Source: Ecdyonurus torrentis (lineage: Eukaryota > Arthropoda > Insecta > Ephemeroptera > Heptageniidae). Taken from it: a stretch of DNA of 64,000 nucleotides. Below the pieces are notes generated by a model. It had not been told where the DNA came from. It was given only the letters and a program-made list of their open reading frames with translations, and did not search any database. Both the position numbers and the translations under genes were made by a program. Location of the stretch: contig OX439134.1 of NCBI GenBank assembly GCA_949318235.1, positions 22,094,408 through 22,158,407 of the forward strand. The letters run 5' to 3'. Every line of letters starts with the position of its first letter. Positions within the stretch are counted from its first letter, which is position 1. Positions 21,843 to 35,461 of this stretch are shown here, one piece after another.

Positions 21843-22129
21843 TGATTTTGTATTTATTTATTTTTTTTTAAAACACATAGATTACAAACATATTCATTTC
21901 ATATGTCACATAATATAACCTTTGCTTCAGAGAGCATAGCTCGTGTTGAAGCGAAAGATAAAGAAAAAATATACTTAAAGAAAGAAAGATACATAATTAA
22001 TTGTCTAAGGTGGAATACTAGAGTTAACAAACTCTAGAGAAAAAAGAAATAATAATAATTATCAAACAATATTAATAATAATTGTATCATATATACCTAT
22101 GTTAGATTATTCTCGCATATACATGCATA
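21843..22129 (-). mobile_element. LINE 3' untranslated region, minus strand
   Basis: Read on the minus strand it follows the reverse-transcriptase stop at 22130-22132 and ends in an A-rich tail AAAAAAAATAAATAAATA at about 21851-21868. It carries the block GAGCTATGCTCTCTGAAGC. Confidence 0.65.
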
Positions 22130-22677
22130 TCATTGCATGTTAAATATATAATTTTTTAATTTTTTCTTAAGGCGGGAAATCAGCTACTGCGGGATTGGAC
22201 TAAAAAGTTGTAAAGACAGAAAAATCTGAAATTTTGTACAGTGATACATTAGGATTAGGTATCTTCAAAAATGTAAAAATTTTGGGGGGTCACCATGCTA
22301 GATTTTTAACTTTGATTTTTTAAAGTTTTAGTCCCATAAGAGCCCATGTTAATTTCAATAAATAATTTCTCTCTTATCTGATGGTCACGGGTTCTGAAAA
22401 TGTTATCATTGGTAGCTGTTACTGTTAACTTTTAAATGTCATCATAAAATTTGGAAGTTTTCTTTTTAGATTTTGAGATACAAGCCATCTGAACACAACC
22501 CTTAAATATAAAAAAGCTCTTTTCATTTTTTAGGTGTTCAGGTAGTTCATTGAATAAATGACTAGCTTTTGTTAATACAGCCATTGTACCAATATTAGAT
22601 CCTCGAAAGTCAATATGTATATCTTTGGCTTGTCTTGTATTATAGTTATGAATTTCCTAATTAAACATAATCTCAGT
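22130..22677 (-). pseudogene. LINE reverse-transcriptase C-terminus split by a Family G insertion
   Basis: On the minus strand from about 22654 the frame gives IHNYNTRQAKDIHIDF, then NIGTMAVLTKASHLFNELPE and HLKNEKSFF. The IHNYNTRQA motif and the ELPEHL block are typical of CR1/L2-type reverse transcriptase C-termini. At 22506 the frame meets the end of a Family G element. Removing that element with one TTAA restores IFKKKLKNYIFNMQ and a stop at 22130-22132. One upstream in-frame stop (TAG before EIHNY) shows it was already non-functional or decayed later. Confidence 0.82.
22167..22505 (+). mobile_element. Family G MITE inserted in a LINE reading frame
   Basis: TTAA at 22167-22170 and 22502-22505. 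Starts TTAAGGCGGGAAATCAGCTA and ends GAACACAACCCTTAA. The host codons IFK on the minus strand continue across when one TTAA is removed, which directly shows a 4-bp TTAA target duplication. Confidence 0.93.
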
Positions 22678-22850
22678 TTTAGTCCCATAAGAGCCCATTT
22701 CAATAAACATTTTCTCTCTTATCTGATGGTCACGGGTTCTGACAATTTTATCATAGGTAGCTGTTACTGTTAACTTTTAAATGGTATCATCTAGTTTCAA
22801 AGTTTTCTTTTTAAATTTTGAGATACTAGCCATCTATATACAACCCTTAA
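22675..22850 (+). mobile_element. Family G MITE, right half
   Basis: Begins at AGTTTTAGTCCCATAAGAGC and ends with TTAA at 22847-22850. It abuts the 5' truncation point of the minus-strand LINE. Confidence 0.85.
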
Positions 22851-22978
22851 AGTGACAAAAAACGAAATACACTTTTTGCTTCTTGTAAAAAAACATGACA
22901 TAAGCATATTTTCCGCTATGCCATCGATATAAACAACAAACAAACAAAGAAAAAAAAAAGAGAGAGTGAGAGTGTGTG

Positions 22979-23443
<465 letters not shown>

Positions 23444-23737
23444 AATAGCACCCCTTGCACATCCTTGCGCATTTTTACCATGTTTGTGGTGCCTAATGCA
23501 TTGTCCAGCATAAGGAAAACGTCATTTCTCCTAATTTTTAACACAAAAAGAGTTTATTTCAACTGAACGAATTTTTCTCATATTCTTCGAACTTATTAGA
23601 AGCTAGAAATAAGGCTTTGATTGAGGTTTGAAGCTTTTTTTGATATTTAAAAAAAAAATGACGTTTTTCCTATGCTGGCCTATGTATTCCTGACCAACAA
23701 AATGGCAGCTCTTAAATATGAGTGTAACCGGTCTATA
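23444..23737 (+). mobile_element. Family D foldback MITE
   Basis: Left part CACCCCTTGCACATCCTTGC and right end GTGTAACCGGTCTATAG. Internal inverted blocks are CCAGCATAAGGAAAACGTCA and TGACGTTTTTCCTATGCTGG. About 294 bp, complete copy; compare 37896-38187 and the interrupted copy at 46672-48607. Confidence 0.85.
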
Positions 23738-24959
23738 GCAAATTTTCTTTCACTGTATTTAGAGTACTCTAGAAGGGGGGAGTATACGCGCACCCTTTGT
23801 TGGGGTTTTTTGATCACGAAAAATCGCGTAAGTAATGGGAAAAATCGCGATTTTGAAACATCATAACTATTGAACAAAGGAAGTTACAGCATTGAAAATT
23901 TCACAGAATAAACTTCATTTTATGGCGATTTTATGTTTAAAATTTCAAAACTTTATTTATTTATTAATTTTAGCTTTAAAAATATCATATGTTGAAAATC
24001 AATACTCGACGCTCATTGGCTAATGCGCTCCAACAATGAAAAATAAAAAATAAACAAATTCAACGCTCTTGTGCTTGCTGTCTACAATGTTTATATAAAC
24101 ACGCAAATATATTAAAAATATATTATATAATATATAAATTAATCGCTACTTTTTATTTCTATAATTATTGTCATAGTTACAAATCTAAGTAAAAAAAAAT
24201 TAAAAATGCCTAAATTTTATATGTGCCTCATTTTTTACATTACGTTTTTAGTAACTCGCCAAGTCTATTAAAAATGCATAGTGACAACCTCTTAACTTAA
24301 TTTATATACTTTAATTTTTTGCTATATACTTTTAGATTAAGTTTTTAGCTAAATTAATCTAAATTGCACTTTTGTATTATAATCGTAGTGTATTCATGCG
24401 TAATGTACTTATTGTGAATTGAGAATATGTTAATATATAAATTGAATATACACTACTAATTATTTTATGTAAATTAAAAATAAATTAATACAGGAATAGA
24501 TTGACATTTACCCCAAAGTAGTAACATTTACTAAAAAAAAAGTACAGGTGATAGCAGGAGGTGAAGCAAAAAGCAGGAGTTCTCCGATTCAGCACAGAGC
24601 TAATTAAACCACTTACCAATGAGTATAATTTTAATATAAACAATAGAGATAATTAAATATTTATAACTTTCACCCTTATTGGATTAGGGGTCCCGGAAAT
24701 TTATAAACTTCAGATGTTATAAATACATTACATTACCCTGAAATTTTTGCCGTTCTTACACTCTATATATCAAAGATCAAAGGTAAAGAAAAAAGAAAAA
24801 AGAAAAAGAAAAAAAAAAACGCCTTGGACGTACTTTATCAGTTTTGTCTTTTATTGTGGAAGTTTTCCGTGTCTTAATTAAATATAATGACTAATATATA
24901 CCCACAAGACATTTATTTATTTACGTTTCAATTTTTTTAAATTAAATTATTAATATAGA

Positions 24960-26190
<1,231 letters not shown>

Positions 26191-27292
26191 TTTAAGATGT
26201 ATTTCAAAAGATAATTACTAATTAGGTAAAAAGTTTATTTTGCATACATTCTACATCTCTCTGCAAACCCCAGTCTTCACTTCAGGGGTATAAAGATCAT
26301 ATTGGGAGAAACCGCATTTATTAATCATCTTATTTTGCCATGAAAATAGGGCGTAATTACATCATTCTATGCAATAAATGAAGAAAAAAAAAAAAAAAAA
26401 AAAGGAATACGAATGATGAAAAGTTATTGTAAATAAAAAATAAACATTAATTAAGTGCGGAGAAATAAGTAAAAACACGTGCAACTTATTAATTTTTGGT
26501 CTATGTTTCGCGATCGAGCGTAGTTTCAAAAATCGACACTGCTGGTATAGAGATAAAATATTAAATCTAAACTTTTATGCTAATTATTTTTATGAAAAAA
26601 AAAAAGCGCAAATTTCAATACTCTAGCTGGACTAGGGAAAAGGTTAAAAAAACGAGATGTTTCGTGTATATTATACCTATTATATTTACGTAAAATTATA
26701 TACTGATGATGTTTTTAATATCGATAAACAACATAATTCCATATACTTATAAAGAAAACGCAATTTAATATCGCTTAAATCAAATTTATGAACATTTATA
26801 GTAAATATAGTAAAAATAAAACGATTTAAAAAAATACTTGCCATTGTTATCACGATTATAGCTTCGTAAAAAATACAGCGTTTTCAAAAAAGCGTTCAAA
26901 ATTGAACACTAAATAACGGTGTTTGCGAATTATTGCGACTTTTGAATTAATGTTATTTTTTTCGCCAAATAATAAAGTTTCATCTGTGAAAATTTCATAA
27001 CTTGACAACGTTTAGGTACAATTTTATGAGTCTTCATAATATCATTTTTTCCCATTACTTACGGTCATTTTCAGAACCAAAAAACCCCCATTTAAATAAC
27101 ATTGACTGATAACAATGAAAATTTTGGGCACGTCAGCCAATCAGATTTGAATATTCTCGATTTCAACAACCAATAAAATGGCTTTAAAAATTCTGCTGGA
27201 TCGCGTATACTCCCCCCTTCTAGAGTACTCTAACTGTATTTTCATATAATGAGGAATACTAAAAAAAGTAAAGGCTAATGTTATTGCATATC

Positions 27293-27636
27293 TTAAAGGC
27301 ATAGACAACATAAAAACAAAAGCATTTACATATCACAAAACACTTGTTGGGACTTGCATAAATAAAGTAAGTTGGTCTCAAAGCCCAACTGTAGCACCGT
27401 AGCAGTGATCAGAAAATTTCAATTTATGCAACCCGCACAATATTTTTATACTAGTTTTTGCATGTTTCTGACGTCATAAACAGAAATATTCACGCAAATT
27501 GCATACTTTACATTTTTTTAAGCTCCTTTGTGGGGTCAGATTTACATCCTGGTAAAAATTATCATTAGTTTTGAAGATCCCATTTCGTGCTTATTCATTA
27601 AAAAGCACATGTTGTTTTATGTGGTCTATGGCTTTA
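27293..27636 (-). mobile_element. Family B/A chimeric MITE
   Basis: The left end is Family B (TTAAAGGCATAGACAACATA), while the right end is Family A (TTTTATGTGGTCTATGGCTT then TAT instead of TAA). The middle switches near the TTGTGGGGTCAGATTTACAT block, which is B-like. Suggests recombination or template switching between the sister families. Confidence 0.85.
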
Positions 27637-27649
27637 TAACAGAGACAAA

Positions 27650-27960
27650 ATATTCAAGACTCAAGATTTAAAGATATTAGACATTGCATGGTTTTGAATC
27701 GATAGATATGTGAATTTCTATTGTGAGTTCAGGAAGTATTTTTAAATAATTTTTGAAAGTCGCAAAATGACGTCACGGTCGGTAACTTTTTCCTATGCCC
27801 ACATGCATCAGTTACCGACCGTTATTTTTATTTTTTTCAAAAATTAATTAAAATTCTTAATAAACTAAAAAAATGAGAAATTCACATGCATATAAACTAA
27901 TTCAAGACATCATTTTCTTTTAGAATATGACATTAAATTAGCCCCTAAATAATATAATTT
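27650..27960. mobile_element. Family N foldback with TGACGTCAC core
   Basis: Arms GAATCGATAGATATGTGAAT opposite ATTCACATGCATATAAACTA; inner CGGTCGGTAACTTTTTCCTA opposite CATCAGTTACCGACCG. Carries AATGACGTCACGG. Compare 32640-32945. Confidence 0.75.
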
Positions 27961-28021
27961 TTTTTTTTGGTATTTTTCATTTTAAAAATTGATATATCTA
28001 ATTAATGGAGCTACTCTGTTA

Positions 28022-28364
28022 TTAAAGGAATAGACCAGAGAAAAACATAAGCATTTATATCACAAAACACTTGATGGAATTTACATAAATAACTTTAGTT
28101 TGTATCAAAACCCAACTGTAGCCCCACAGCAGTGATCAGAATATTCGATTTATGCAACCCGCACAACATTTTCATACTAATTTTTACATGTTTCTGACGT
28201 CATAAACATGAATTTTCTAGCAAATTGCATACTTTACAGTATTTTCACGCTCTCTCGTGGGGTTACATGAACATTCTGGTAAAAATTGTCATTAGTTTTG
28301 AAGATCCCATTTCGTGTTTGTTCATTAAAAAACACATGTTGTTTTATGTGGTCTATGGCTTTAA
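28022..28364 (-). mobile_element. Family A MITE, full-length copy
   Basis: TTAA at both borders; complete, with TGACGTCA near 28196. Confidence 0.92.
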
Positions 28365-28980
<616 letters not shown>

Positions 28981-29049
28981 TTTTTCACAACATAATATTC
29001 AAAATCTGAAGTAAAACTTTTTTCTAAGGAAAACAGAAACACCATAACC

Positions 29050-29392
29050 TTAAAGCCATAGACCACATAAAACAACAAGTGCTTTTTAATGAAAAAACAC
29101 GAAATGGGATCTTCAAAACTGATGACAATTTTTACCAGAATGTTAATGGAGCCCCAAGAGAGAGCGTGAAAAAACTGTTAAGTATGCAATTTGCGTAAAA
29201 ATTCATGTTTATGACGTCAGAAACATGCAAAAATTAGTATGAAAAAGTTGTGCGTGGTGCATAAAGCGAATTTACTGATCACTGCTACGGGGCTACTGTT
29301 GGTTTTTGAGACAAACTAATGTTATTTATGTAAGTCCCATCAAGGGTTTTGTGATATAAATGCTTATGTTTTTCGCTGGTCTATGCCTTTAA
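29050..29392 (+). mobile_element. Family A MITE, full-length copy
   Basis: TTAA at 29050-29053 and 29389-29392. The right end reads TGGTCTATGCCTTTAA, using the Family B GCCTTTAA terminus on an A body. Confidence 0.92.
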
Positions 29393-29473
29393 ATACTTGT
29401 GTGAACATTTGGGAAAATATACATACAACAATTTAAACTTGCTGTTTACTAATATTTTTTATTTTGTTCCGTT

Positions 29474-29600
29474 AAGGTATAACGTCAATTTTAATAATTT
29501 TTCTCTTTTTTATCTGACAGTCCTGGGTACTGAAAATTTTTTACACAGGCTATAGGTATAAGTTTAAGGGACACAATTTTCAATTTTCAGATATACGAGA
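29474..29600 (+). mobile_element. Degraded Family G-like fragment
   Basis: AATTTTAATAATTTTTCTCT, TTTATCTGACAGTCCTGGGT and CTGAAAATTTTTTACAC match the central G block (TATCTGATGGTCACGGGTTC) with many changes. Confidence 0.5.
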
Positions 29601-29682
29601 CTTTTATCGACAATTTCTCATTTCATTGTTGCAACATGAAATTAACGAACTCAACAATCAAAAGATGAAGGCAGCAGGCGAC

Positions 29683-29684
<2 letters not shown>

Positions 29685-29716
<32 letters not shown>

Positions 29717-30079
29717 TGCCATATTGTGTTATTGTGCTATACACCAATCCCAGTCCCAGTCAAGACATTGTCTTATCGACAGGTAAAGACTTTCCAATCA
29801 ATGGAAAATCAAACACGGGCTGACCACGGCCTAAGTACACAGCCCGGCATTCACCATGACAGCCAAGAGAAACATCTAGGCAGGCTGGTCGGTGCAATCA
29901 CATCAATCATGCACCTCCCGAATGCTGTGCGTCGTCATGGAATGCATGTAAACATGCATCGTGCAACATGTTGTGCTCTCACACTTGACGTACGCACCCA
30001 GCAGTGGCTCGAATCTATACTCGGTGAGTAGTACAGAGTTGCGAGTCAGCTGCCTTCACCACTCGGCCATACCAGCTCG
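29685..30079 (-). mobile_element. tRNA-derived SINE, copy 1
   Basis: On the minus strand it starts CGAGCTGGTATGGCCGAGTG, a Leu/Ser-type tRNA head with an A-box-like TGGCCGAGTGG; the B-box GGTTCGAGCC is degraded here to GATTCGAGCC. The body follows (ACATGCATTCCATGACGACG; CCGGGCTGTGTACTTAGGCC), then the 3' domain GACAATGTCTTGACTGGGAC and ATAACACAATATGGCAAGC before a poly-A of about 29. No protein is encoded; short frames across it are chance. Confidence 0.88.
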
Positions 30080-30195
30080 CCAAGTTGCCATTAGTCAAAT
30101 GAACAACCTTATTTTTAATTATTTACAACAAATTATATCCATCAAACTCATTATTTATTTTACTTTTACTACAAAACATCGATTGCTTCAGGAAA

Positions 30196-30839
30196 AGAAA
30201 AGTTGGAAAAAAAAAATCCTAATCTGATTATTTTTGTTTGAAATTATTTGAAATTTTCACATTTCCATGTTATCTTCAAATTGTAATAACTTAAATATTT
30301 GACCGTCTTTTCACATGTTTGACGTAATGCCGGCCAGCGTTCGATACCTGCAGAGGAACTTTTCATAAAGAGTCACCTGTGCTTGGTGTGGAATGTTGGT
30401 TCGCGGTGTGGCTTGGCTTGTGTGTGTGCTACTAAGTTGCAGAGGTCGGCAAGGCATCCAAAGTAATACTTGGATGTCGGCTGTCCACGCATGCAGTTTT
30501 CTGTGGTTTCCTGCATGGACCACCCTGTCGAATGACTGGGCAGTTCGTAACTATATAGGCCACAGCCGCTACCTTCCAATCCTTTCTACCAACACTCTAC
30601 CTCTTCCTTTACATCCTTTCACCCCTCAAAGGGTAGATCAGGTTTAACATGGGCGATTGCGCCTTTCCTGGCTACCTTCTGTCACTGCTCAACGGTCCTC
30701 TCGAATACGGGGGCTTAGTAAGACATACAGTAAATATCAAATAAAAAATATAAAATAAAATAAAACTAAACTTTTAAATCACATTTCATCTCTACGTCTT
30801 GTTTACTTTATATTTCACAACCGTTCAGTTTGTCAGATA
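30196..30839. mobile_element. Family H-like element interrupted by a retroinsertion
   Basis: Left part TTTTCACATTTCC...AATATTTGACCG and TTCACATGTTTGACGTAA matches 32345-32440. After the insertion (30328-30767) it resumes with CTAAACTTTTAAATCA and ends near CAACCGTTCAGTTTGTCAGA, where a LINE-like tail cuts it. No intact TTAA end is seen. Confidence 0.75.
30328..30767 (+). mobile_element. Second SINE or SINE-like retroinsertion with (TAAAA)n tail
   Basis: Inserted inside the Family H copy. It begins TGCCGGCCAGCGTTCGATAC; GTTCGATACC resembles a tRNA B-box, so it may be a SINE truncated within its tRNA head. The GC-richer body includes GGCATCCAAAGTAATACTTG and CTTGGATGTC (a small hairpin) and TGCATGGACCACCCTG. 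It ends in AAATAAAATAAAAC. It is unrelated in sequence to the 29685 SINE. Short frames across it are not genes. Confidence 0.65.
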
Positions 30840-30990
30840 TAATAATAATAATAAATGGCTTTTATTGGTCAAAATCAGACGTACAACCTCTCAATTTAAC
30901 CCAACTGTTTAACAGTACAGTCAGTTACAATGTTTGTTAGTATAACATCAACATATAGCATGAAAATTATATTAATAAAATTTTGATAAG
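30840..30990 (-). mobile_element. LINE-like 3' end, minus strand, (TTA)n tail
   Basis: On the minus strand the text reads TCTGATTTTGACCAATAAAA then GCCATTTATTATTATTATTA. An AATAAA followed by TTA repeats is typical of LINE tails. Its segment CCCAACTGTTTAACAGTACA (plus strand) is the unoccupied version of the Family E insertion site at 55231. Confidence 0.55.
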
Positions 30991-31281
30991 TTTTAATTAA
31001 AGTTGTTAATTTAATAATTAGAATTTTAAAATTTAAGTTAAGATATCAACCGGTCCACCGCACTTCACTGCCTTGCACTGTATTATATTTACTAATGTTT
31101 ACGTTTTTGCATTAAATTTGTCATAACAAAATTAATAATATTCATTACCACAGTTTAATTATGCAAAAAAAAAATGCATAGTATAAAAAATTACAAGTTA
31201 AAAACTCAAAAAAAAAGTTTACTTGTTAGTTTAGTTTATTGTTAACCAAAAACATGCAATTTTACTTGCCAATTACATTAA
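30991..31281. other. AT-rich spacer
   Basis: No element or gene seen. Confidence 0.4.
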
Positions 31282-31570
31282 CACTCTAAAAATTGGTGCA
31301 TTACTTTAGTTACGAATCCTAACTTATTTAAGATATACACTTTTAAGTTATTATGAGTAGCTAAAATAATGCATTTTAGCAAATTATTAACAATAGCTAA
31401 TTTAACTTAAAATAGGTTTAAAAACCTTTAAAATACTTGAAAAATCTTAAATTAGCTATTTTTAACAACTTGCTAAAATGCGTTATTTTAGCTACTCATA
31501 ATAACTTAAAAGTATATATCTTAAATAAATTAGGATTCGTAACTAAAGTAATGCACCAGTTTTTAGAGTG
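31282..31570. mobile_element. Family C palindromic MITE
   Basis: CACTCTAAAAATTGGTGCAT to AATGCACCAGTTTTTAGAGTG. Centre near 31425. Flanking TA is not preserved on either side. Confidence 0.88.
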
Positions 31571-32149
31571 AATGGTACACACAGTTAAAAATAAAAAAAA
31601 ATAAAAGTGCCACCAAAATTATTTTTGCATAACATCAAAAAGTTTAGGGGCCAACTTTTTAATTTCATAGATATGAATGTTCTTTCTTCAACCCTTTTAG
31701 TAGATTTACATATTTTTGTAATTATAGCACAACGATAGCTAGTTAACTAATTTTGTTGTTAAGATTTGTATGTGGTAAAAAAAAAGTATTTCATATTACA
31801 TTATTCATGTTTTTTATTTATTTTTTCTTCATGTATTAATTTTTTTAGCATTCCTTTAGGGACAACTTTTTATAATTTCTTTACTTTTAGTTTTCCTACA
31901 CTAACAAAAATAATTTTTAAAGTAAATTTTATGCTATGATCATAAAACCTTTTTTTTTTTTTTTTTTTTTTTTTTTGCTAAATTAGTGACTATCTAACAC
32001 AGCGTAATAGATATGCTGTACAGCATAATTATTTATGTAGTGTAAAAATAGAATTATTTTTAAAGTATAGACTGCAAAGTTACTATGTTACACAGCAAAG
32101 TAACTTATCACCACTAAACAAACACAGCTCCACTGCAAAGTAACTATAT
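31571..32149. other. Unassigned AT-rich stretch
   Basis: Holds poly-T (31951-31976) and a T-family-like patch (GCTGTACAGCATAATTATTT near 32013). A CTCCACTGCAAAGT motif at 32128 recurs near 4350. Confidence 0.4.
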
Positions 32150-32532
32150 TTAACGTAGAACGTGACCGACTTGGACCGGAAATCGCTAAAAGAAGAACTA
32201 TATTTTCACAATAATTTTTGTGAGTTATTTATTTCCCACAAAACAAACACTATAATTGTCAAATAAAATCGAGTAAACTTAAAATACATTTTTTGTTCCG
32301 AAAAAAGTTTTAATAATATTTTTAATTTTAAAAAAGTTTCTAATTTGACTAAAATTTGAATTTCCACATTTATATGATATCTTTAAAGTGGACTAACTTA
32401 AATATTTGATCGTGTTTTCACATGTTTGACGTAACTAAACTTTTCAGTAACAATTCTTCTTTACTTTGTGTTTATATTATAATTCGCGACCGTCTAGTTT
32501 GCGAGATATCAGTCGGTCACCTACCCCCTTAA
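32150..32532. mobile_element. Family H element, uninterrupted copy
   Basis: TTAA at 32150-32153 and 32529-32532. Left end TTAACGTAGAACGTGACCGA, right end CGGTCACCTACCCCCTTAA; the ends are imperfect inverted repeats around GTGACCGAC. About 383 bp with A/T-rich interior. The copy at 49269-50144 is the same element with two insertions. Confidence 0.85.
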
Positions 32533-32639
32533 CATGATAGTAAAGCAGTAGACGTCAAACAGCAACAATATTATGCTGTAGAAACGAATAACTTTGTTGT
32601 AGTACAATTTGTCATATTTTATTCCCTCTTTGTAAAGAG

Positions 32640-32945
32640 GAACACTAAATAATTTAGAAGGTATTTTTATTTCATATTCTATAAAATAGGACATTGCCCT
32701 TTAAATTGATAGATATGCAAATTTATAACTTTTAAGTGCATTAAGTTTTTTTATTAATTTTTGAAAGTCTTGAAATGACGTCACAAGCGGTAACTTTTTC
32801 CTATGATCACATGCATAAGTTACCAACTTTGGCGTCATTTTTGAATTTTTGAAAATTAAGAAAAAAAATCATGATTAAAAGTTAGAAATTCACGTCTCAA
32901 TCGATTCAAGATGATGTTCTCTTTTAGAATATGAAATAAAATTAT
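32640..32945. mobile_element. Family N foldback
   Basis: Core AATGACGTCACAAGCGGTAA then CTTTTTCCTATGATCACATG opposite CATAAGTTACC; outer AAATTGATAGATATGC opposite CAATCGATTCAAG. About 300 bp. Confidence 0.75.
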
Positions 32946-33249
32946 CACTTTTTTTTTAGGTTTTAATTTGATTTATTTTCTTTATTAGACGTTGGTAGTT
33001 TACAGTAACATCAATATAATATTACATTACATGCGTATGGGCAAAATTGTCTAATTATAATCTAAACATATAAATTAAATAAAATATTTACAAAATATTT
33101 ACAGCTCATCTGCCCCAGAGCTATTTTCAAGATTTATTAAACTCCAACACATTTTCACTAACAATATTAATATTTTCATCAACATAATTTTTAACTCCTT
33201 AGTTGTTTTTTTTAAAGATTTTTAAACAAAGCATTATTATTAACATCTC
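32946..33249. other. Unassigned stretch, possible reversed LINE 3' region
   Basis: TTTTCTTTATTAGACGTTGG on the minus strand gives an AATAAAG-like signal (CTAATAAAGAAAATAAAT). Nothing else supports a LINE. Confidence 0.35.
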
Positions 33250-33584
33250 TTAAAGCCATAGACCACATAAAACAACATGTGCTGTTTAATGAATAAACTC
33301 GAAATTGGATCTTCAAAACTGATGACAATTTTTACCACAATGTTAATGTAACCCCACGAGAGAGCGTGAAAATACTGTAAAGTATGCAATTTAACTGACT
33401 ATTCATGTTTATGACGTCAGAAACATGCAAAAATTAGTATGAAAATGTTGTGCGGGTTGCATAAATCGAATTTTCTGATCACGGCTACAGTTGGTTTTTG
33501 AGACAAACTAAAGTTATTTATGTAAATCCCATCAAGTGTTTTGTGATATAAATGCTAATGTTTTTCTCTGGTCTATTCCTTTAA
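33250..33584 (+). mobile_element. Family A MITE, full-length copy
   Basis: TTAA at both borders. Lacks the GGGGCTAC block before AGTTGGTTTTTGAG. TGACGTCA near 33412. Confidence 0.92.
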
Positions 33585-34000
33585 GTAATTGGTTAAAAAT
33601 CATATATATTTTCAGTTTGGTAACAAGGGCTTCGCTCCAGAACTTTTGCATGATGATTAAAGTTACACATTGTATTTCACAGTGTAGAAGTTCACAGCGT
33701 AGGTCGGTGGGTATATATTGTGTTCAATAATTGACCGCAGCCTTGCCAAGACAAACACACAAGGCGATAATTAACAAAGTTTTCAATTACAAATAAATTA
33801 TACACCTTGGCTTATACAGTAGCACACAGCCAGGTACACTGTTAAAAAAAAGCTTAAATAATAAATGAACTATTTATATCCATTTATTCTATTATTTCAG
33901 ATATTTATTTAGACCAACTAATATAAACTTAATTTTACTTAATTATAAAATAACCTATAACATAAGTGATACATTAAATTGCTGAACTATCACTGTTTTC
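33585..34000. other. Unassigned stretch
   Basis: No element, gene or notable repeat recognised. Confidence 0.4.
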
Positions 34001-34301
34001 TATAGGGTGTATGCGGATGACGTCATATTTATTGCGCTTGGAGGCCATACTGGAGTACTAAATAACATTGCTCAGCATAGGACAAACTTCATTTCAGCCA
34101 ATTTTCTTTGCGAAATTGCTTATTTTTTTGTTATTGTTATTTTTCACACATACTTGAGATATTAATTCAACATATTTACAGCATCAATGCTCTCAAAAAT
34201 ATTGTATAGTGGTTTTAAACTGGAAAAATGACTTATTTTCCTATTCCTCCCATGATATTGAGTTATCCTACAGGGCGTCGACTTTAACATAAATGCATAG
34301 T
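34001..34301 (+). mobile_element. Family E MITE, first subtype
   Basis: Starts TATAGGGTGTATGCGGATGA; the right end is degraded to AAATGCATAGTACACT. The block TATCCTACAGGGCGTCGACT shows several changes from the usual TATCCAACATGGCGTCGACT. Confidence 0.87.
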
Positions 34302-34380
34302 ACACTAAAAAATAGCAACTGAAAAATATTTAATATGTGTATAATTTAAAAAATGCATGAACGATTAGAATATTACTATA

Positions 34381-34853
34381 ATGAGGAAGGTGAATTGCAT
34401 TTTTTTTTTTTTTTTTTTTTTTTTGAGTTTATGATATTATGGAAAGAGCTCTAAAAAATTTTGAGGTGTTATTTTTTCTTAGGACAATTAGAGCATGAGA
34501 AGTATTTTTAATTAGTTTTTTTTTTTTAAATCGGCCTAGAAAGCCTGTGACGTCATCATTCCACTTTTTTCTCGGCAAATACTAATCGTTCGAGGTTCAG
34601 TAACCAGTTTAATAAAATCAGCTCGTTCTCAGGATTTCAAAAAACTGGCTACTGAACCTTCTACGGTCAATACTTTCCGAAATAAATGCCCGATTGATGA
34701 CGTCACAGTCTTTTTAGTACGATTTTCAAAAATTAATTAAAAATACTTCCCATGCTCCAATCGTTTTAAGAAAAAATATCGCCTCAAAATTTTTAACTCT
34801 CTTTTCAAAAATGTCATAAAAAGTGGGGGTTAAAAAAATTCTCCTTCCTCATT
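34381..34853. mobile_element. Family BB long foldback (473 bp)
   Basis: Outer ATGAGGAAGGTGAATT opposite AATTCTCCTTCCTCAT. Inner AATTTTGAGGTGTTATTTTT opposite its complement, ATTAGAGCATGAGAAGTATT opposite AATACTTCCCATGCTCCAAT, TGTGACGTCATCA opposite TGATGACGTCACA, and GGTTCAGTAACCAGTTT opposite AAACTGGCTACTGAACC. Single copy. Confidence 0.88.
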
Positions 34854-34904
34854 GGTATGATAAAAGTATTTCAATAAGTTTCTAAGAAAAAATTATAAAA
34901 AGTG

Positions 34905-34905
34905 T

Positions 34906-34990
<85 letters not shown>
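34905..34990. repeat. (GA)n microsatellite
   Basis: About 40 GA units. Confidence 0.97.
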
Positions 34991-34992
<2 letters not shown>

Positions 34993-35041
34993 AACAAAAA
35001 CGTATTTTGTAACTTTGCCTAGTCATCAAGATCTATAATTC

Positions 35042-35325
35042 CCTAGAACACCTTGAAAAAAAAAAGCTTGTCTAATATCCAAAATATAAACGTTGATTTG
35101 GCCGTTGTCATTGATTTCTAATTTATTTTACATTCACGAAATTACAGATGCATGTTCTTGACGTCACTGCTTGCCTGTTTCCACGCACGTGGACTAGTGA
35201 GCTGTGACGTCATGAAACCACGTCTTCCATTTTGTGAATGTAAAATAAATTAGAAATCAATGACGTGGCCAAATCAACGTTGATATTTAAGGATGTTAGG
35301 ATATTAAACACGTTTTTTTTTTTTT
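35042..35325. mobile_element. Family F-like foldback, diverged
   Basis: AGAACACCTTGAAAAAAAAA then CAACGTTGA-type blocks and CATTGATTTCTAATTTATTT on the left face AAATAAATTAGAAATCAATG and CAAATCAACGTTGATATTTA on the right. TGACGTCA occurs on both arms. The ends lack the TTAAAGGCG of the other copies. Confidence 0.78.
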
Positions 35326-35461
35326 TTTTTTTTAAGATACGATTAGAGAAAGTAAAGTCTGTGATATAAGAAGTGTTTATTTTCAGTGTATAATAATAAA
35401 ATATAGATTGACTTGAAGTAAAAGTTAAAGAGAAGTTAGTTGTAATACAAATTAGAGAACT

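Noticed and set aside
29726..30031. 101-codon frame and similar frames at 35682-36071 and 62747-63196
   Set aside because: All three are the same SINE read through; the shared residues reflect shared repeat DNA, not a protein family.
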